Source: Neolewinella antarctica (lineage in GTDB: Bacteria > Bacteroidota > Bacteroidia > Chitinophagales > Saprospiraceae). Taken from it: 64,000 nt of DNA. Both the position numbers and the translations under genes were made by a program. Of the stretch, positions 17,884 through 27,238 are shown piece after piece; positions within the stretch are counted from its first letter, which is position 1, and each line of letters opens with the position of its first letter. The DNA lies in NCBI RefSeq assembly GCF_011927835.1, contig NZ_JAATJH010000001.1, forward strand, positions 449,104 through 513,103, read 5' to 3'. Below the pieces are notes generated by a model, which saw nothing but the letters and a program-made list of their open reading frames with translations, was not told the DNA's origin and searched no databases.

Positions 17884-18231
17884 CTAAAGCGCACCGTAGA
17901 AGTGAACCAGCAGGTACAAATTAAGGGCGGCGTACAAAAAAGCCGGGGTGGCTTGGAGTTGGCTATCCCCGATCTTCATCCGCACCACCACGCCGTAGGC
18001 CATCATCACGAACAGGCCGGCGGCAGCGGCGGTGGCCAGCAGCGGCGAGAAGTGGTACCCCAGCAGCAAGCCCAGCCCACCGAGCATTTGCAGGATGCCG
18101 GTCATCACCCGCTCGCCGGCGTGGCCGTAGCGGATAAATTCGGCCTTCATGTGCGACGACACCAAACAGCTGGCCCCAAAAGCGAGAAAAGAAACTCCGG
18201 AGAAATAGGTGGCCACGGTGGGAAGGTCCAT
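17884..18231 (-). CDS. DoxX-like small membrane protein
   Basis: 115 residues and four helices. SCLVSSHMKAEFIRYG, the pattern GILQMLGGLGLLLGY and the loop VVVRMKIGDS are typical of DoxX-like proteins. It points against its two paralogues; a TATTTTCT lies 3 nt before the ATG on the minus strand and could be a -7 box of a leaderless mRNA. Confidence 0.75.
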   Translation of the reverse strand: MDLPTVATYFSGVSFLAFGASCLVSSHMKAEFIRYGHAGERVMTGILQMLGGLGLLLGYHFSPLLATAAAAGLFVMMAYGVVVRMKIGDSQLQATPAFLYAALNLYLLVHFYGAL

Positions 18232-18353
18232 AGGAGAAAATACTGTCGGGTCGACTGAGAAAGGTTAAGCCGTGCGCGTGGTGTAGATGCCCATCCGAAC
18301 CATTACCCACGGGCCGGGTTTGAGCCCCCAACCTAAGGACAAAACGTAAGACA

Positions 18354-18743
18354 ATGTTTGCGCAACACGAAAAAGGAATTAGTAAAACCCGGCGCATTAC
18401 CGGATACGTGCTCTCGTTGTTGCCAGCGCTGGCGGTGATGGGCTCGGGGTTCACTAAATTCTTACCGGACAACGAGATTCACGCGCTGCTCGAGAAACTC
18501 GGCATGGCCGACTACGCCGTCCTGATCGGCATCATTGAGATCGGCGTCGTCGTCCTGTACGCCATTCCCCGCACGAGTAACGTCGGCTTCTTTCTCTTTT
18601 GCTCCTACGTCGGCGCGATCATCGTCGGGGAATTAGTCATCGGTGACGTTCCGCTGCCGGGGCTGACGATCGGGGTGATGATTTACGTTGGCACCCTGCT
18701 ACGCAAACCTTCTTTGCTGGGTTGGGATCGGGGGATGGAATAG
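18354..18743 (+). CDS. DoxX-like small membrane protein
   Basis: 129 residues with a short cytosolic N-terminus (MFAQHEKGISKTRR) and four helices. SGFTKFLPDNEIHALLEKLG, YAVLIGIIEIGVVVLYAIP and GELVIGDVPLPG follow the DoxX-like pattern. It is divergent from the gene at 17884-18231 with 122 nt between them, so the two may share a regulated intergenic region. Confidence 0.72.
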   Translation: MFAQHEKGISKTRRITGYVLSLLPALAVMGSGFTKFLPDNEIHALLEKLGMADYAVLIGIIEIGVVVLYAIPRTSNVGFFLFCSYVGAIIVGELVIGDVPLPGLTIGVMIYVGTLLRKPSLLGWDRGME

Positions 18744-19216
18744 TCGGTCGAGTGAGTAGTACTGATTTGGCCGGTTTCGGTTGATGTGCGGCAGCGGCGT
18801 ATTGAGATCTAACAAAGACACTACCCTATCTATTCGTAATTTCTCACTTGTATGCCTCACTGCTTTATGTTCGAGTGTTGGTCCGACTAACTCGATTATT
18901 GGCGACTGTATAATAACGAAGTACGGTATTAATACCGAAGTATATGCTCACGCATATATGCAAAGAAAATTACGGATGAGTAATGTTTATTAAATGATAT
19001 TTCCGTCCCGTTCAGCTTTTACTTTGATGTAACGATGGTTAATGAGGCAGTAGCACTGCCTACCCTACTGATCAACAACGAAATCAGGCAATGCGCCACG
19101 CGAAAACTTAATCTATCACGCTTTACACATTGAGTACACTAATTACACTGAAAATAAAGCGACTATTCGTACTTTCATCGGGCTAGCACCTAAAGTGTAG
19201 CTTAACAAATCAACGA
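18744..19216. other. Intergenic region with motif B
   Basis: 473 bp, A+T-richer than average. It contains the palindrome CGGTATTAATACCG (18924-18937) and one copy of the GGATGAGTAAT motif (18962-18984). A short open frame at 18781-18993 has no recognisable features and is not called. Confidence 0.4.
18962..18984 (+). repeat. Motif B (GGATGAGTAAT) copy 1
   Basis: GAAAATTACGGATGAGTAAT. Three related copies on the same strand lie at 20513, 43640 and 60992. Confidence 0.6.
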
Positions 19217-20326
19217 ATGAGCGTCAACCAATTAACCCTCCCCCTGCTCCTCCTAATTTTCCTGGCATCCTGCGCCAGCGCCCCTAGATCCAACAAGCGA
19301 GACGAGATTGAAGACAAATTAGTGAAGGCCCTGACGTGGCAGGAAGCCCACCCAATCTTCGAGAAAAACGCGACCGACTGGACTAATGGGGCTTATTACA
19401 CTGGCGTTGCCAGAGCGCACCAAGCCACCGACAACCCCGTGTTTCTAAAAGCCATCGAGGACATGGGCGGGCGCACGGAATGGAAACCCTACGACCGCTA
19501 CTACTACGCCGACGACATCGCCATCGCCTACCCCTACCTCTACTTAAACGAGCAACGACCGGGCATCGTCGACCTCGAACCGGTCGGAACGTGGATCGAT
19601 GACCACCTGGAGAAAGACCACGAATGGAAACAAGGCACGCGCACCGACATGCGGGTGATCCTCTGGTGGTGGTGCGACGCCCTGTTCATGGCGCCCCCCG
19701 CCCTGGCGCAGTGGTCGGCCCTAAAAAACGACCGCCGTTACCTAGACCGGATGCACGAATACTATACGGAAACCTACGACCTACTCTACGATAAAGAAGA
19801 GCACCTTTTCGCCCGCGATACCCGCTTTGTCTGGACGGGCGCGCCCGCCGATAAGAAGGGCGGCAGCGGCAAGAAGATCTTCTGGAGCCGGGGGAACGGC
19901 TGGGTGATGGGCGGTCTGGCCCTGCTGCTCGATAAGATGCCGCAGGACTACGAACACCGACCTTTCTACGTCAACCTGTACCAAGAAATGGCCGCCAAGA
20001 TCAAAAGCATCCAGCCCGCAGACGGGATGTGGCGGGTAAGTCTACTCGAACCGGAAGCCTGGCCCCACGGGGAGACGAGCGGGACGGGCTTTTATACGTT
20101 CGCCCTCGCCTGGGGCATCAACAACGGTCTGCTGAGTAAAAAGGAATACGGTGACGCAGTCACGAGGGCCTGGACGTCGCTGACGGCAATTCAGGAGGCG
20201 GACGGTAAAGTGACCTGGGTACAGAACATCGGCGACGCCCCGCGGCCCGCCTCGGCGGATAGCTGGCAGAATTTTGGTACGGGGGCGTTTTTGTTGGCAG
20301 GTAGTGAGGTGATGAAGTTGAAATGA
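19217..20326 (+). CDS. GH105-like unsaturated rhamnogalacturonyl hydrolase, lipoprotein
   Basis: 369 residues. The lipoprotein signal MSVNQLTLPLLLLIFLASC has its lipobox Cys at position 19. The (alpha/alpha)6-barrel family blocks are visible: DWTNGAYYTGVARAHQ, RTDMRVILWWWCDALFMAPP (with the expected catalytic Asp), FWSRGNGWVMGGLALLLD and GETSGTGFYTFALAWGIN. GH105 enzymes remove the terminal 4,5-unsaturated uronate from oligosaccharides made by rhamnogalacturonan lyases. The gene is convergent with the susCD pair. Confidence 0.88.
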   Translation: MSVNQLTLPLLLLIFLASCASAPRSNKRDEIEDKLVKALTWQEAHPIFEKNATDWTNGAYYTGVARAHQATDNPVFLKAIEDMGGRTEWKPYDRYYYADDIAIAYPYLYLNEQRPGIVDLEPVGTWIDDHLEKDHEWKQGTRTDMRVILWWWCDALFMAPPALAQWSALKNDRRYLDRMHEYYTETYDLLYDKEEHLFARDTRFVWTGAPADKKGGSGKKIFWSRGNGWVMGGLALLLDKMPQDYEHRPFYVNLYQEMAAKIKSIQPADGMWRVSLLEPEAWPHGETSGTGFYTFALAWGINNGLLSKKEYGDAVTRAWTSLTAIQEADGKVTWVQNIGDAPRPASADSWQNFGTGAFLLAGSEVMKLK

Positions 20327-20512
20327 TCATCACCTGCGGGTCTTGCGATCCTGACGTTGGCTAGTAAGCCGGCTGATGTGGTTTCATAATTTACTGCCCG
20401 TATCGTTCTTAAATCATGCATCTAGTTGGCGCCACAATTGATGGAAGATCAGCCGGTTGATTATTCCCTACCCGCCATTGCTAATTACAAGTATTAGTTT
20501 TAAATATATTTG

Positions 20513-20534
20513 GAGAAAACTTTGGATGAGTATT
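20513..20534 (+). repeat. Motif B copy 2
   Basis: GAAAACTTTGGATGAGTATT in the 297-bp gap between the convergent GH105 and susD genes. No other feature was seen in that gap. Confidence 0.5.
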
Positions 20535-20623
20535 TCTGTAATTCAGATTTACTTTCCTCCGCACGACGTCAAAGGTGGCCGTCGCAGCGTCTCGGTCTAC
20601 CCCGTTCACTCTAGTCAGAACAC

Positions 20624-21973
20624 TCAAATAGCTGGATCGTCCGGAATATTGGGATTACTATTGCGCTCCCGCTCCGGGTAGGGGTAAAAGTTACGGTTCC
20701 GCTCGTCCGTCAGCACGCCCGATTGCAGGCTGGGCTGCGGCCGGCCGAACCGGCGGCTGTCCTCCAGGCTCTGCCCGGTGAGGAATAATTCGAGGCGGCG
20801 CTGGAGGTACACTTCGTCCAGTAGCGCGTCGACCGACGTATCTCCCGAGTATTCCTCCAGCCCGGCATTGACGCCGAACACATCGGTAGTATCCGTGCGT
20901 ACGGCATCGATTTGCCCCAGCGCTGAAGACGTGTTACCGCTCGACCGGAGCACGGCCTCGGCAATAATGAGCCGCATCTCGTCGGGCAGGTACACGGGGA
21001 TGGACGTGGTGGGGGCGGTAAAGAACCCGGCCAGGTCTTCGATTGGTAATTCATTTAGGCTCAACAGCGAATCGTTCGCTACGAGGTAAAAGTTCCGGCG
21101 ATCGTCGTTTTCCGGTACGTCGAAAGCTGCCGGCAGGCCGAAGTTGTCGCGCGGTTTCCAGTTAGGCAGCGCGTTCAGTACGACACGTTCCCAGATCGGG
21201 TTGGCGTTCATCACGTCGTATTCGAATACGGACGCTACGCCGAGGTCGACCGCCCGCGCGGCGGAGATTGCCGACTCGTAGTTGCCCGCATACAGGTTGA
21301 AGCGGGCCAGCATTGCACTAATGGTGTTCGCCAGGTCGATCTCCCGCAGGACGGCCGTCTGAAATTCTGCCGTCGGCACCCCGTCGGTCAGTGCGTCCCT
21401 GGCAGCCTCCAGCTCCGCGATCGCGACGGCGAAGGCCTCCTCCCGCGTGACGAAGCTTGCGGTGTTATCAGTGTTGGTTTCCACCACTACCCGTTCAAAG
21501 TGCTGCGCCAGGGCTCCAATGGACATGGCTTTGATCGTGCGGGAGAAAGACTGGATGCTGGCGCGGGTTTCCGGCGCGAGGGTGACCCGTTCGGCACCGT
21601 CCGTCAGCTTATCGCAGGCGGCAACGAGGCTAAGCATGGTCGACCACATGCCGTCGACGTTGGAGTTATTATTCGGCAGAATCGTTCCGCCCGCCTCCAG
21701 CTCCACCATGTTCAGAAAAGTGGTCGTGACGGCCACTTCCCGCGTCGTGATGGCGGGCGTCTCGATGAGCCAGCGCAGCCCGCTCGTGCTGAACACTTGT
21801 TTGGTTCCGGTACTGAAGGCGATCAGGCCCTCCCGGCTGCTGAGTACCTGTTCTTCGGAAGGTAGGTTGGGATTCGGAAAATCAGTTTGGCAACCGGTCA
21901 GCGCCACCAGCATGACCAGGCTCGTCAGTACCGCCCGTAATCCGGGCCGGGAATCGTTATTATTTAATTGCAT
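20624..21973 (-). CDS. SusD/RagB family outer-membrane glycan-binding lipoprotein
   Basis: 449 residues from the ATG at 21973; in-frame ATGs at 21982 and 22024 are alternatives. The signal LTSLVMLVALTGC ends in a lipobox Cys. TPR-like helices follow, and the C-terminal block ELFLTGQSLEDSRRFGR is the SusD-family signature, with PDEMRLIIAEAVLRSSGN upstream. SusD proteins sit on SusC as a lid that captures oligosaccharides. The gene lies directly behind susC. Because susC has an internal stop, expression and function of this pair are in question. Confidence 0.88.
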   Translation of the reverse strand: MQLNNNDSRPGLRAVLTSLVMLVALTGCQTDFPNPNLPSEEQVLSSREGLIAFSTGTKQVFSTSGLRWLIETPAITTREVAVTTTFLNMVELEAGGTILPNNNSNVDGMWSTMLSLVAACDKLTDGAERVTLAPETRASIQSFSRTIKAMSIGALAQHFERVVVETNTDNTASFVTREEAFAVAIAELEAARDALTDGVPTAEFQTAVLREIDLANTISAMLARFNLYAGNYESAISAARAVDLGVASVFEYDVMNANPIWERVVLNALPNWKPRDNFGLPAAFDVPENDDRRNFYLVANDSLLSLNELPIEDLAGFFTAPTTSIPVYLPDEMRLIIAEAVLRSSGNTSSALGQIDAVRTDTTDVFGVNAGLEEYSGDTSVDALLDEVYLQRRLELFLTGQSLEDSRRFGRPQPSLQSGVLTDERNRNFYPYPERERNSNPNIPDDPAI

Positions 21974-22045
21974 TACGCACATATTTAAAACGCGAGCTAG
22001 TGGCGAGGCCTTAACGGCGCTCACCAGGTTGCCGACGGGTGACTC

Positions 22046-25009
22046 TTAAAAGGAAAGATTTAAACCTACCTGGTAGGTCCTGGGGATTGGCACGCCGGCA
22101 AAATCAAAACCACGCACCCCGTTACTTTGTCCGGCGGTGTTGATCTCCGGGTCCCAGCCGGAGTAGCTATCCCAGCTGATCAGGTTACGACCCACGAGGC
22201 TGATCCGTACGCTCTCGATGGCGTCCGTCCGCGGCCGGAAACTGTAGTTGAGGGAGAACTCCCGTAGTTTGACGAAGGAGCCGTCTTCCACGAACTCTTC
22301 GAAGATGTTGGCCACCGCACCGCCGTAGCCCTTTTGCCGGTTGCCCAGCAATTCTTCCCCGACGCCCGCGCCACCGCCGAACAGCGGGTTATCCAGTAAG
22401 CGGCGGTTCCAGTTGAAAATGTCGAAACCCTGGACCGCGTCGAATTGCACGCGCATGCCAAAGTTCTTGTACTTAAATTCATTGATGAAAGAGCCAAACC
22501 AATCCGGATTCGGGTCACCCAGAACTTTTGACGTCAGGCCCTCCTCCGTTCGCCCGCTGAACGGAAACCCAGCATCGTTGAGCAGTAAATTGCCCGCTTC
22601 GTCGCGGGCGTAGAACTGGCGGTAGAAAACGCCAATCGGCTCGCCTTCGATAACGGCACTGGTGCTGAAGCTACCATTAAACGTGATTTGTCCACCCCCG
22701 GCGACGCTCGTGATCTCGTTCGTGTTGTTGGCGTAGGTAGCCGTCACGTCCCAGACAAAATCCGCCGTTTTAACGGGTGTTGCGTTGAGCGCTAGCTCGA
22801 TCCCGGAGTTTTCCAGTTCCCCTACGTTCTCCGTGCGGAGTCCGTATCCGGTGCTCGGGGCCAGCTCCCGCCGGAGTAACAAATCGGTTACCCGCTGCCG
22901 GTAGTAAGTAAACTCGAGCCCGACCCGGTTATTGAGAAAACCGGCGTCGAAGCCCACTTCAACCTCCTCCTGTCGCTCCGGTGCCAGGCTAGTGTTACCC
23001 AGCGAGGCGGCGGGAAAGGCGGGCGTCGTACCGAGATAGTTGGTCACCCGAAAATTAGACAGGCGCTCGAAGGGGCCAATGGCGGTTAGGTTACCGGCCT
23101 GACCCCAGCTCGCACGCAGCTTAAAGGTGTTGACAAAACTGCCCAAGCCCGCTTCCCAGAAGTTTTCCTCGCTCAGTACGTAGCTACCGCTGACCTTGCC
23201 GTACAGTTGGCCGCGCTCGTCCGGCCCGAAAACCGAAGAACCATCTAAACGTAAGGCACCGGTAAGGAAGAGTTTGTTATTGAACCCAAAGGTTTGCTGT
23301 ACGAAAGCGCCCCAGTAAGAGATTTCAAATCGTCTTTCTCCCGGCTCCGTAAGTTCACCTAAAGAAGAGATGTTAATGAAGGGCGCGATCCGGCTCGACT
23401 GAATGGCGATCTGCTGGTTGTCCTCGTACTGCCACGTTCCGCCGACAACCGTCGTCGAGGCTATCCGCTCCGCTACGTTGAAGTTGTAGCTTGCGTTCAG
23501 GTCATTGTTGTACTGAAGACCGTTTACGTCGGCGCGGCGGGAAAAGCCGCCCGGCTCGGGTGAGGTATTACCAATGGGGATGAAGCCGGTTGCGGAAGAG
23601 TTCGTAAAGTCGACGCCGAGCAAGTACTTGATGGTCAAGTTTTCCGTCGGCACGGCCGTCAGGCTGAGGTTGGTGATCGTCCGGTTAGTCGTGGAACCGA
23701 AATCGAGGCGGTTGACGGCTTCGAGTGGGTTGGTGCGCGGTATAATCGACACGCCGGGGTAAACCCCGTCCGCGTTCGGCCGGGGATCATTTTCGTTGTT
23801 CGCAAATAAAAAGCCGGTAATCGCGCCGTAGGAACTCGCGATGCCACCATTAGGGATATCATTACTCGAGGACCGCGCGTAGTTGAGACCAAAGCTCAAA
23901 CTGAGCCAATTATTGATCTCCTGGTCCAGGTTCAGCCGCCCGGTGAATCGTTGAAAGCTGGTATTCTTAACGGCACCTTCGTTGCTGAGGTAGCCGCCGG
24001 AAATGAAGTAGCGGGTCTTATCACTTCCCCCGGAGATGGACACGTTGTTATCGGTCCCGTAGCCAGTGGCGAAAATATCGTCCTGGTAGTTAAAGCGTTC
24101 GACGGGTACGGTGTTGAGGTTGGTCAGGTCGGCCCGGTCTTCCCAGGCGAGAGGCACGGTGTTGTAGTCGATCTGATTACGCAGTTGATTGACGCGGAAG
24201 TTGGTCGTGAAGTTGATCCGCGGCGCGCCCTGCTTGCCCCGCTTCGTGAAAATCTGCACGACGCCATTACTGGCCCGTGATCCGTAGATGGCCGCGGCGG
24301 CGGCTCCCTTGATGACTTCGATCCGGTCGATGTCCGCCGGGTTAATGTCCACCAGCCTGTTTTGGCTGTTACCTCCGAGGTCGACGAGATTGTTGGAGGA
24401 GTTATTGACGATGATGCCGTCGATGATGTACAGCGGGTCTGAGCTACCGGTGATGGTGGTGGCCCCGCGCAGACGGATACTAATACCACCGGCCGGATCG
24501 CCACTGTTTTGCTGCACCAAGGCACCGGCGATCTTACCGCTCAGGGCCTAGTCGACGGACACCGCGCCAGTTTCTTCCAGGGCTTCGGAACCCAGCGTTG
24601 AGATCGCGTTACCGAGTTGCCGCCGGCTGGTGGCTACGGACGCGCCGGTGACGATGATCTCGTCCAGGTTCAGCGCGTCGTCGGCCAGCGTCACGTCGAG
24701 GTTGATCTCGTCGCCGGCGTTGCTGACGGTAAACTCCCGCCGCTCGTCGGCGTAACCGAGGTAGCTGAAGATCACCGCGTAAGTGCCCGGGACGTTGGCG
24801 CTGCTGAGGCGGTAGTTACCGTCGAAATCAGTGACGGTACCCGAGTTTGATTTCGCCAACCGGACCGTCACGCCGATGAGGGGCAGGCCGTCGGCCTCGG
24901 TTACCGTGCCGGCGACGGTAAAATTTGCCGTTTGCGCGAGCAGCGGACAGGCCATCAATAAAAGTACGCACCCCAGCAGGGCCGCGCGCGGTCGTAAAAA
25001 GCGTTTCAT
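22046..25009 (-). pseudogene. SusC-type TonB-dependent receptor with an in-frame amber codon
   Basis: A complete SusC-type receptor of ~987 codons, interrupted by TAG at codon 154 (24548-24550). Before the stop: a signal peptide, a carboxypeptidase-like domain (FTVAGTVTEADGLPLIGVTVRL) and the start of the plug ending GAVSVD. After it, in the same frame: ALSGKIAGALVQQNSGDPAGG, IRLRGATTITGSSDPLYIIDG and the 22-strand barrel down to a terminal aromatic Phe. The family has Gln or a similar residue at the stop, so a single CAG-to-TAG change explains it. A sequencing error or suppression is possible; otherwise it is a fresh pseudogene. Confidence 0.85.
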
Positions 25010-25370
25010 ATACCGTGAATTTGCGATGATCGGGGGACTCCAGACGTGCTAATGTACTCTTATCCCCACAAAGTCGGGTTTGAGGCGCGGTTCGGTCCGG
25101 GTTCTCACGACTTTCGCCTACGTTCGTGTTGTCTCTATTTGAATGCGGGCAATATTTGCGGCGGGCGCGGTCGCGGGTGCCGAGTTCACCGGGTGATGCC
25201 GTTTCCCACCTCCCCACAAAATTTCCCCCTTAAATAATATATACCCAGCTTATTGTAACATACTAATTACCAACCCACATTACAACTCGATAGCGACATT
25301 CAAACATTGTTTCCGACGCGTAAACAATCCGGAGCTTCAGGACTCCGGCATTATCATAAACAGCCGCACT
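25010..25370. other. susC upstream region
   Basis: 361 bp with the 18-bp motif at 25163-25180 and a short hairpin CCGGAG/CTCCGG (25329-25334 and 25343-25348). A clear -33/-7 pair for susC was not found. Confidence 0.4.
25163..25180 (-). repeat. 18-bp dispersed motif, copy 7
   Basis: Exact minus-strand copy, 153 nt upstream of the susC start and oriented with that gene. Confidence 0.85.
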
Positions 25371-25583
25371 ATGCTCAACAGTCAACTCACCGCTTCCGCC
25401 GATGCCCCGGACGTCCCCGAATCAGGAAAGGAGAGAAAGAAGGAAGAATGGACAAAGGAGGAAATGGAAGAAACTATTCCTCAACCCCCGCCGGACGTGC
25501 CCGATGACGACGGGGAAACAATAGATGACTCCGATTGTGTCCCGATGCCGATGCCGGAAACTCCGGACATCAAGGATCTTTAG
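25371..25583 (+). CDS. Possible small acidic protein
   Basis: 70 residues, very acidic and Pro-rich, with a KERKKEEWTKEEMEE helix and then PQPPPDVPDDDGE and PMPMPETPDI. No signal, no membrane segment, no known family. A real small protein is possible, but nothing besides an open frame supports it. Confidence 0.3.
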   Translation: MLNSQLTASADAPDVPESGKERKKEEWTKEEMEETIPQPPPDVPDDDGETIDDSDCVPMPMPETPDIKDL

Positions 25584-25887
25584 TAAGGTGTCAATAATTT
25601 TCAGCGTTGCATCATTGGCGGGTAAGCACATTCACCCGCCGCCGCACGGTTTGGTGACGGCTACACCACTTACCCGCTCGGACCATTAACCGGACAAGCC
25701 CGAATTACCCTCGGTGCCGTCCTTTTTGCTACTCGGAAACGCATGTTGCTCGCTCCCCCTCATCTCCCCCGCACCCACCCCGATCCCGATAGCTATCGGG
25801 ACCGGCGCCTCCACCGCCGCAGGCAGCAGAAAAGCTAAGTGCCGAACGCAGATAATGACTCCGTTACTCATGCTGTACCGGACTCAC
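25584..25887. other. Intergenic region with palindromic repeat
   Basis: 304 bp between the small acidic frame and the end of the antiporter gene. The only structure seen is the 18-bp palindrome at 25784-25801. Confidence 0.4.
25784..25801. repeat. Palindromic repeat TCCCGATAGCTATCGGGA
   Basis: Perfect 18-bp palindrome, also found inside the HTCS gene at 35714-35731. Downstream bases (CCGG(C)GCC/ CGGGTGCC) are similar in both, so the shared block is longer than the palindrome. Confidence 0.8.
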
Positions 25888-27138
25888 TCACGCATCTCTA
25901 CCCGGCAAGAATCGACGGATCACCTTTTCGATGGTCAACCCCTGCACGAGGATGGAAAACACCACCACGACGTAGGTCATCACGAGAAACATCTCGCGGT
26001 TCATCTCCCCCGTCAGCGTGAGGGCGAGCGCGATCGAGATACCACCGCGCAGGCCACCCCAGGTCATGATGGCGTGGGTATTGTTGACGAACTCCAGTTT
26101 ACGTTCGAAGACCTTTACCGGTAGCCACAACGAAATATGACGACACAGGAGCACAACCGGGATGCTCAGCAAACCGGCAATTACGTAGTTGCCTTCGTAC
26201 GTGAGGATCAGCATTTCCATCCCGATTAGTACGAACAGGATGGCGTTGAGCAGGATGTCGATCAGTTCCCAGAACTTATCCACGTACAGCTCGGTCGTTT
26301 CGGACATCGCACTGTCCCGCGCCCGGTCATTACCGACCATGAGCCCCGCCATAACCATCGCCAGCGGCGCGGAAAGGTGCAGCTTCGTGGCTACGACCGT
26401 ACCGACCATGACGGCGGCCAGCGTAATGATGACCTCGACGCTGAAGTCATTGATGGATTTCATCAACCAGTAGGTCACCCACCCCACCGCCAGGCCGAGC
26501 AACAGACCGCCGAAGACTTCCTGCCCGAAAAGCTTGACAATGTCCAGTGGGTCGATCGCCGCACCGGGGGCGGAGGCGATCTCGAACAGCGTCAGGAACA
26601 GCACCACACCGACACCGTCGTTGAACAGGGACTCGCCCACGATCTTCGTTTCCAACTTCTTTGGTGCGTTGGCCTGCTTGAGGATGCCCAGCACGGCAAT
26701 GGGGTCCGTCGGCGAGATCATCGCACCGAACAGCAGGCAGTAGACGTAGTTGATTTCCGTCCCCAGTAGCTGGAGCAAATAGTAGGTGGCCGTACCGATC
26801 AGGAACGTCGAGGTGACAACGCCCAACGTAGCGAACGCAATGATCGGCCAGCGTTGCTTTTTAAGTTCGTCGAAGTTGGTGTGCAACGCCCCTGCGAAGA
26901 GTAGGAAACTGAGCATGTAATCCATCAGGACCGCCTCGAAATCGATTTCCTTAATCAGGCGCGCCTCGACTTTTAGAAGCGTATCGTCGAAAAAGCTCAG
27001 GCCCAGCACGGCGAGGGTGTAGAGGATGGTAACGAGCATCAAGCCAATCGTAGTGGGTAGCTTGAGGAAGCGAGCGTTGATGTAGCCGAAGACGGCGGCT
27101 AGTAGGACTAGGCCGGCTATTATTGCGTAATAGTCCAT
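25888..27138 (-). CDS. CPA1-family Na+/H+ antiporter
   Basis: 416 residues with ~12 membrane helices and no long C-terminal regulatory domain. [18 protein letters not shown] and [16 protein letters not shown] carry the conserved Asp residues (ND motif) of cation/proton antiporters, and the tail part [15 protein letters not shown] matches the NhaP/NHE signature. It would exchange Na+ or K+ for H+ across the inner membrane. It lies between GH28 and susC on the same strand but has its own promoter, so its place in the glycan locus may be incidental. Confidence 0.88.
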   Translation of the reverse strand: MDYYAIIAGLVLLAAVFGYINARFLKLPTTIGLMLVTILYTLAVLGLSFFDDTLLKVEARLIKEIDFEAVLMDYMLSFLLFAGALHTNFDELKKQRWPIIAFATLGVVTSTFLIGTATYYLLQLLGTEINYVYCLLFGAMISPTDPIAVLGILKQANAPKKLETKIVGESLFNDGVGVVLFLTLFEIASAPGAAIDPLDIVKLFGQEVFGGLLLGLAVGWVTYWLMKSINDFSVEVIITLAAVMVGTVVATKLHLSAPLAMVMAGLMVGNDRARDSAMSETTELYVDKFWELIDILLNAILFVLIGMEMLILTYEGNYVIAGLLSIPVVLLCRHISLWLPVKVFERKLEFVNNTHAIMTWGGLRGGISIALALTLTGEMNREMFLVMTYVVVVFSILVQGLTIEKVIRRFLPGRDA

Positions 27139-27177
27139 TTTTTGGGTTTTGGTCCGCTGTTTTGGGGTTCGGCTTCA

Positions 27178-27185
27178 CAAACATA
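27178..27185 (-). promoter_or_regulatory. -7 box for the antiporter gene
   Basis: TATGTTTG on the minus strand, with TTG about 22 nt upstream as the -33 element. The start codon is ~40 nt downstream. Confidence 0.55.
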
Positions 27186-27238
27186 CGGCCGCCGTCATCT
27201 TCCGGTCCAAGATTTCTTTCGCTCGAGGTTGACCGGTA

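Noticed and set aside
18781-18993. 70-codon frame before the GH105 gene
   Set aside because: No signal, family or composition support; contains motif B and a palindrome, so treated as non-coding.
25686-25871. Small minus-strand frame over the palindromic repeat
   Set aside because: It is largely the translation of the repeat (PIAIGIG) and has no other support.
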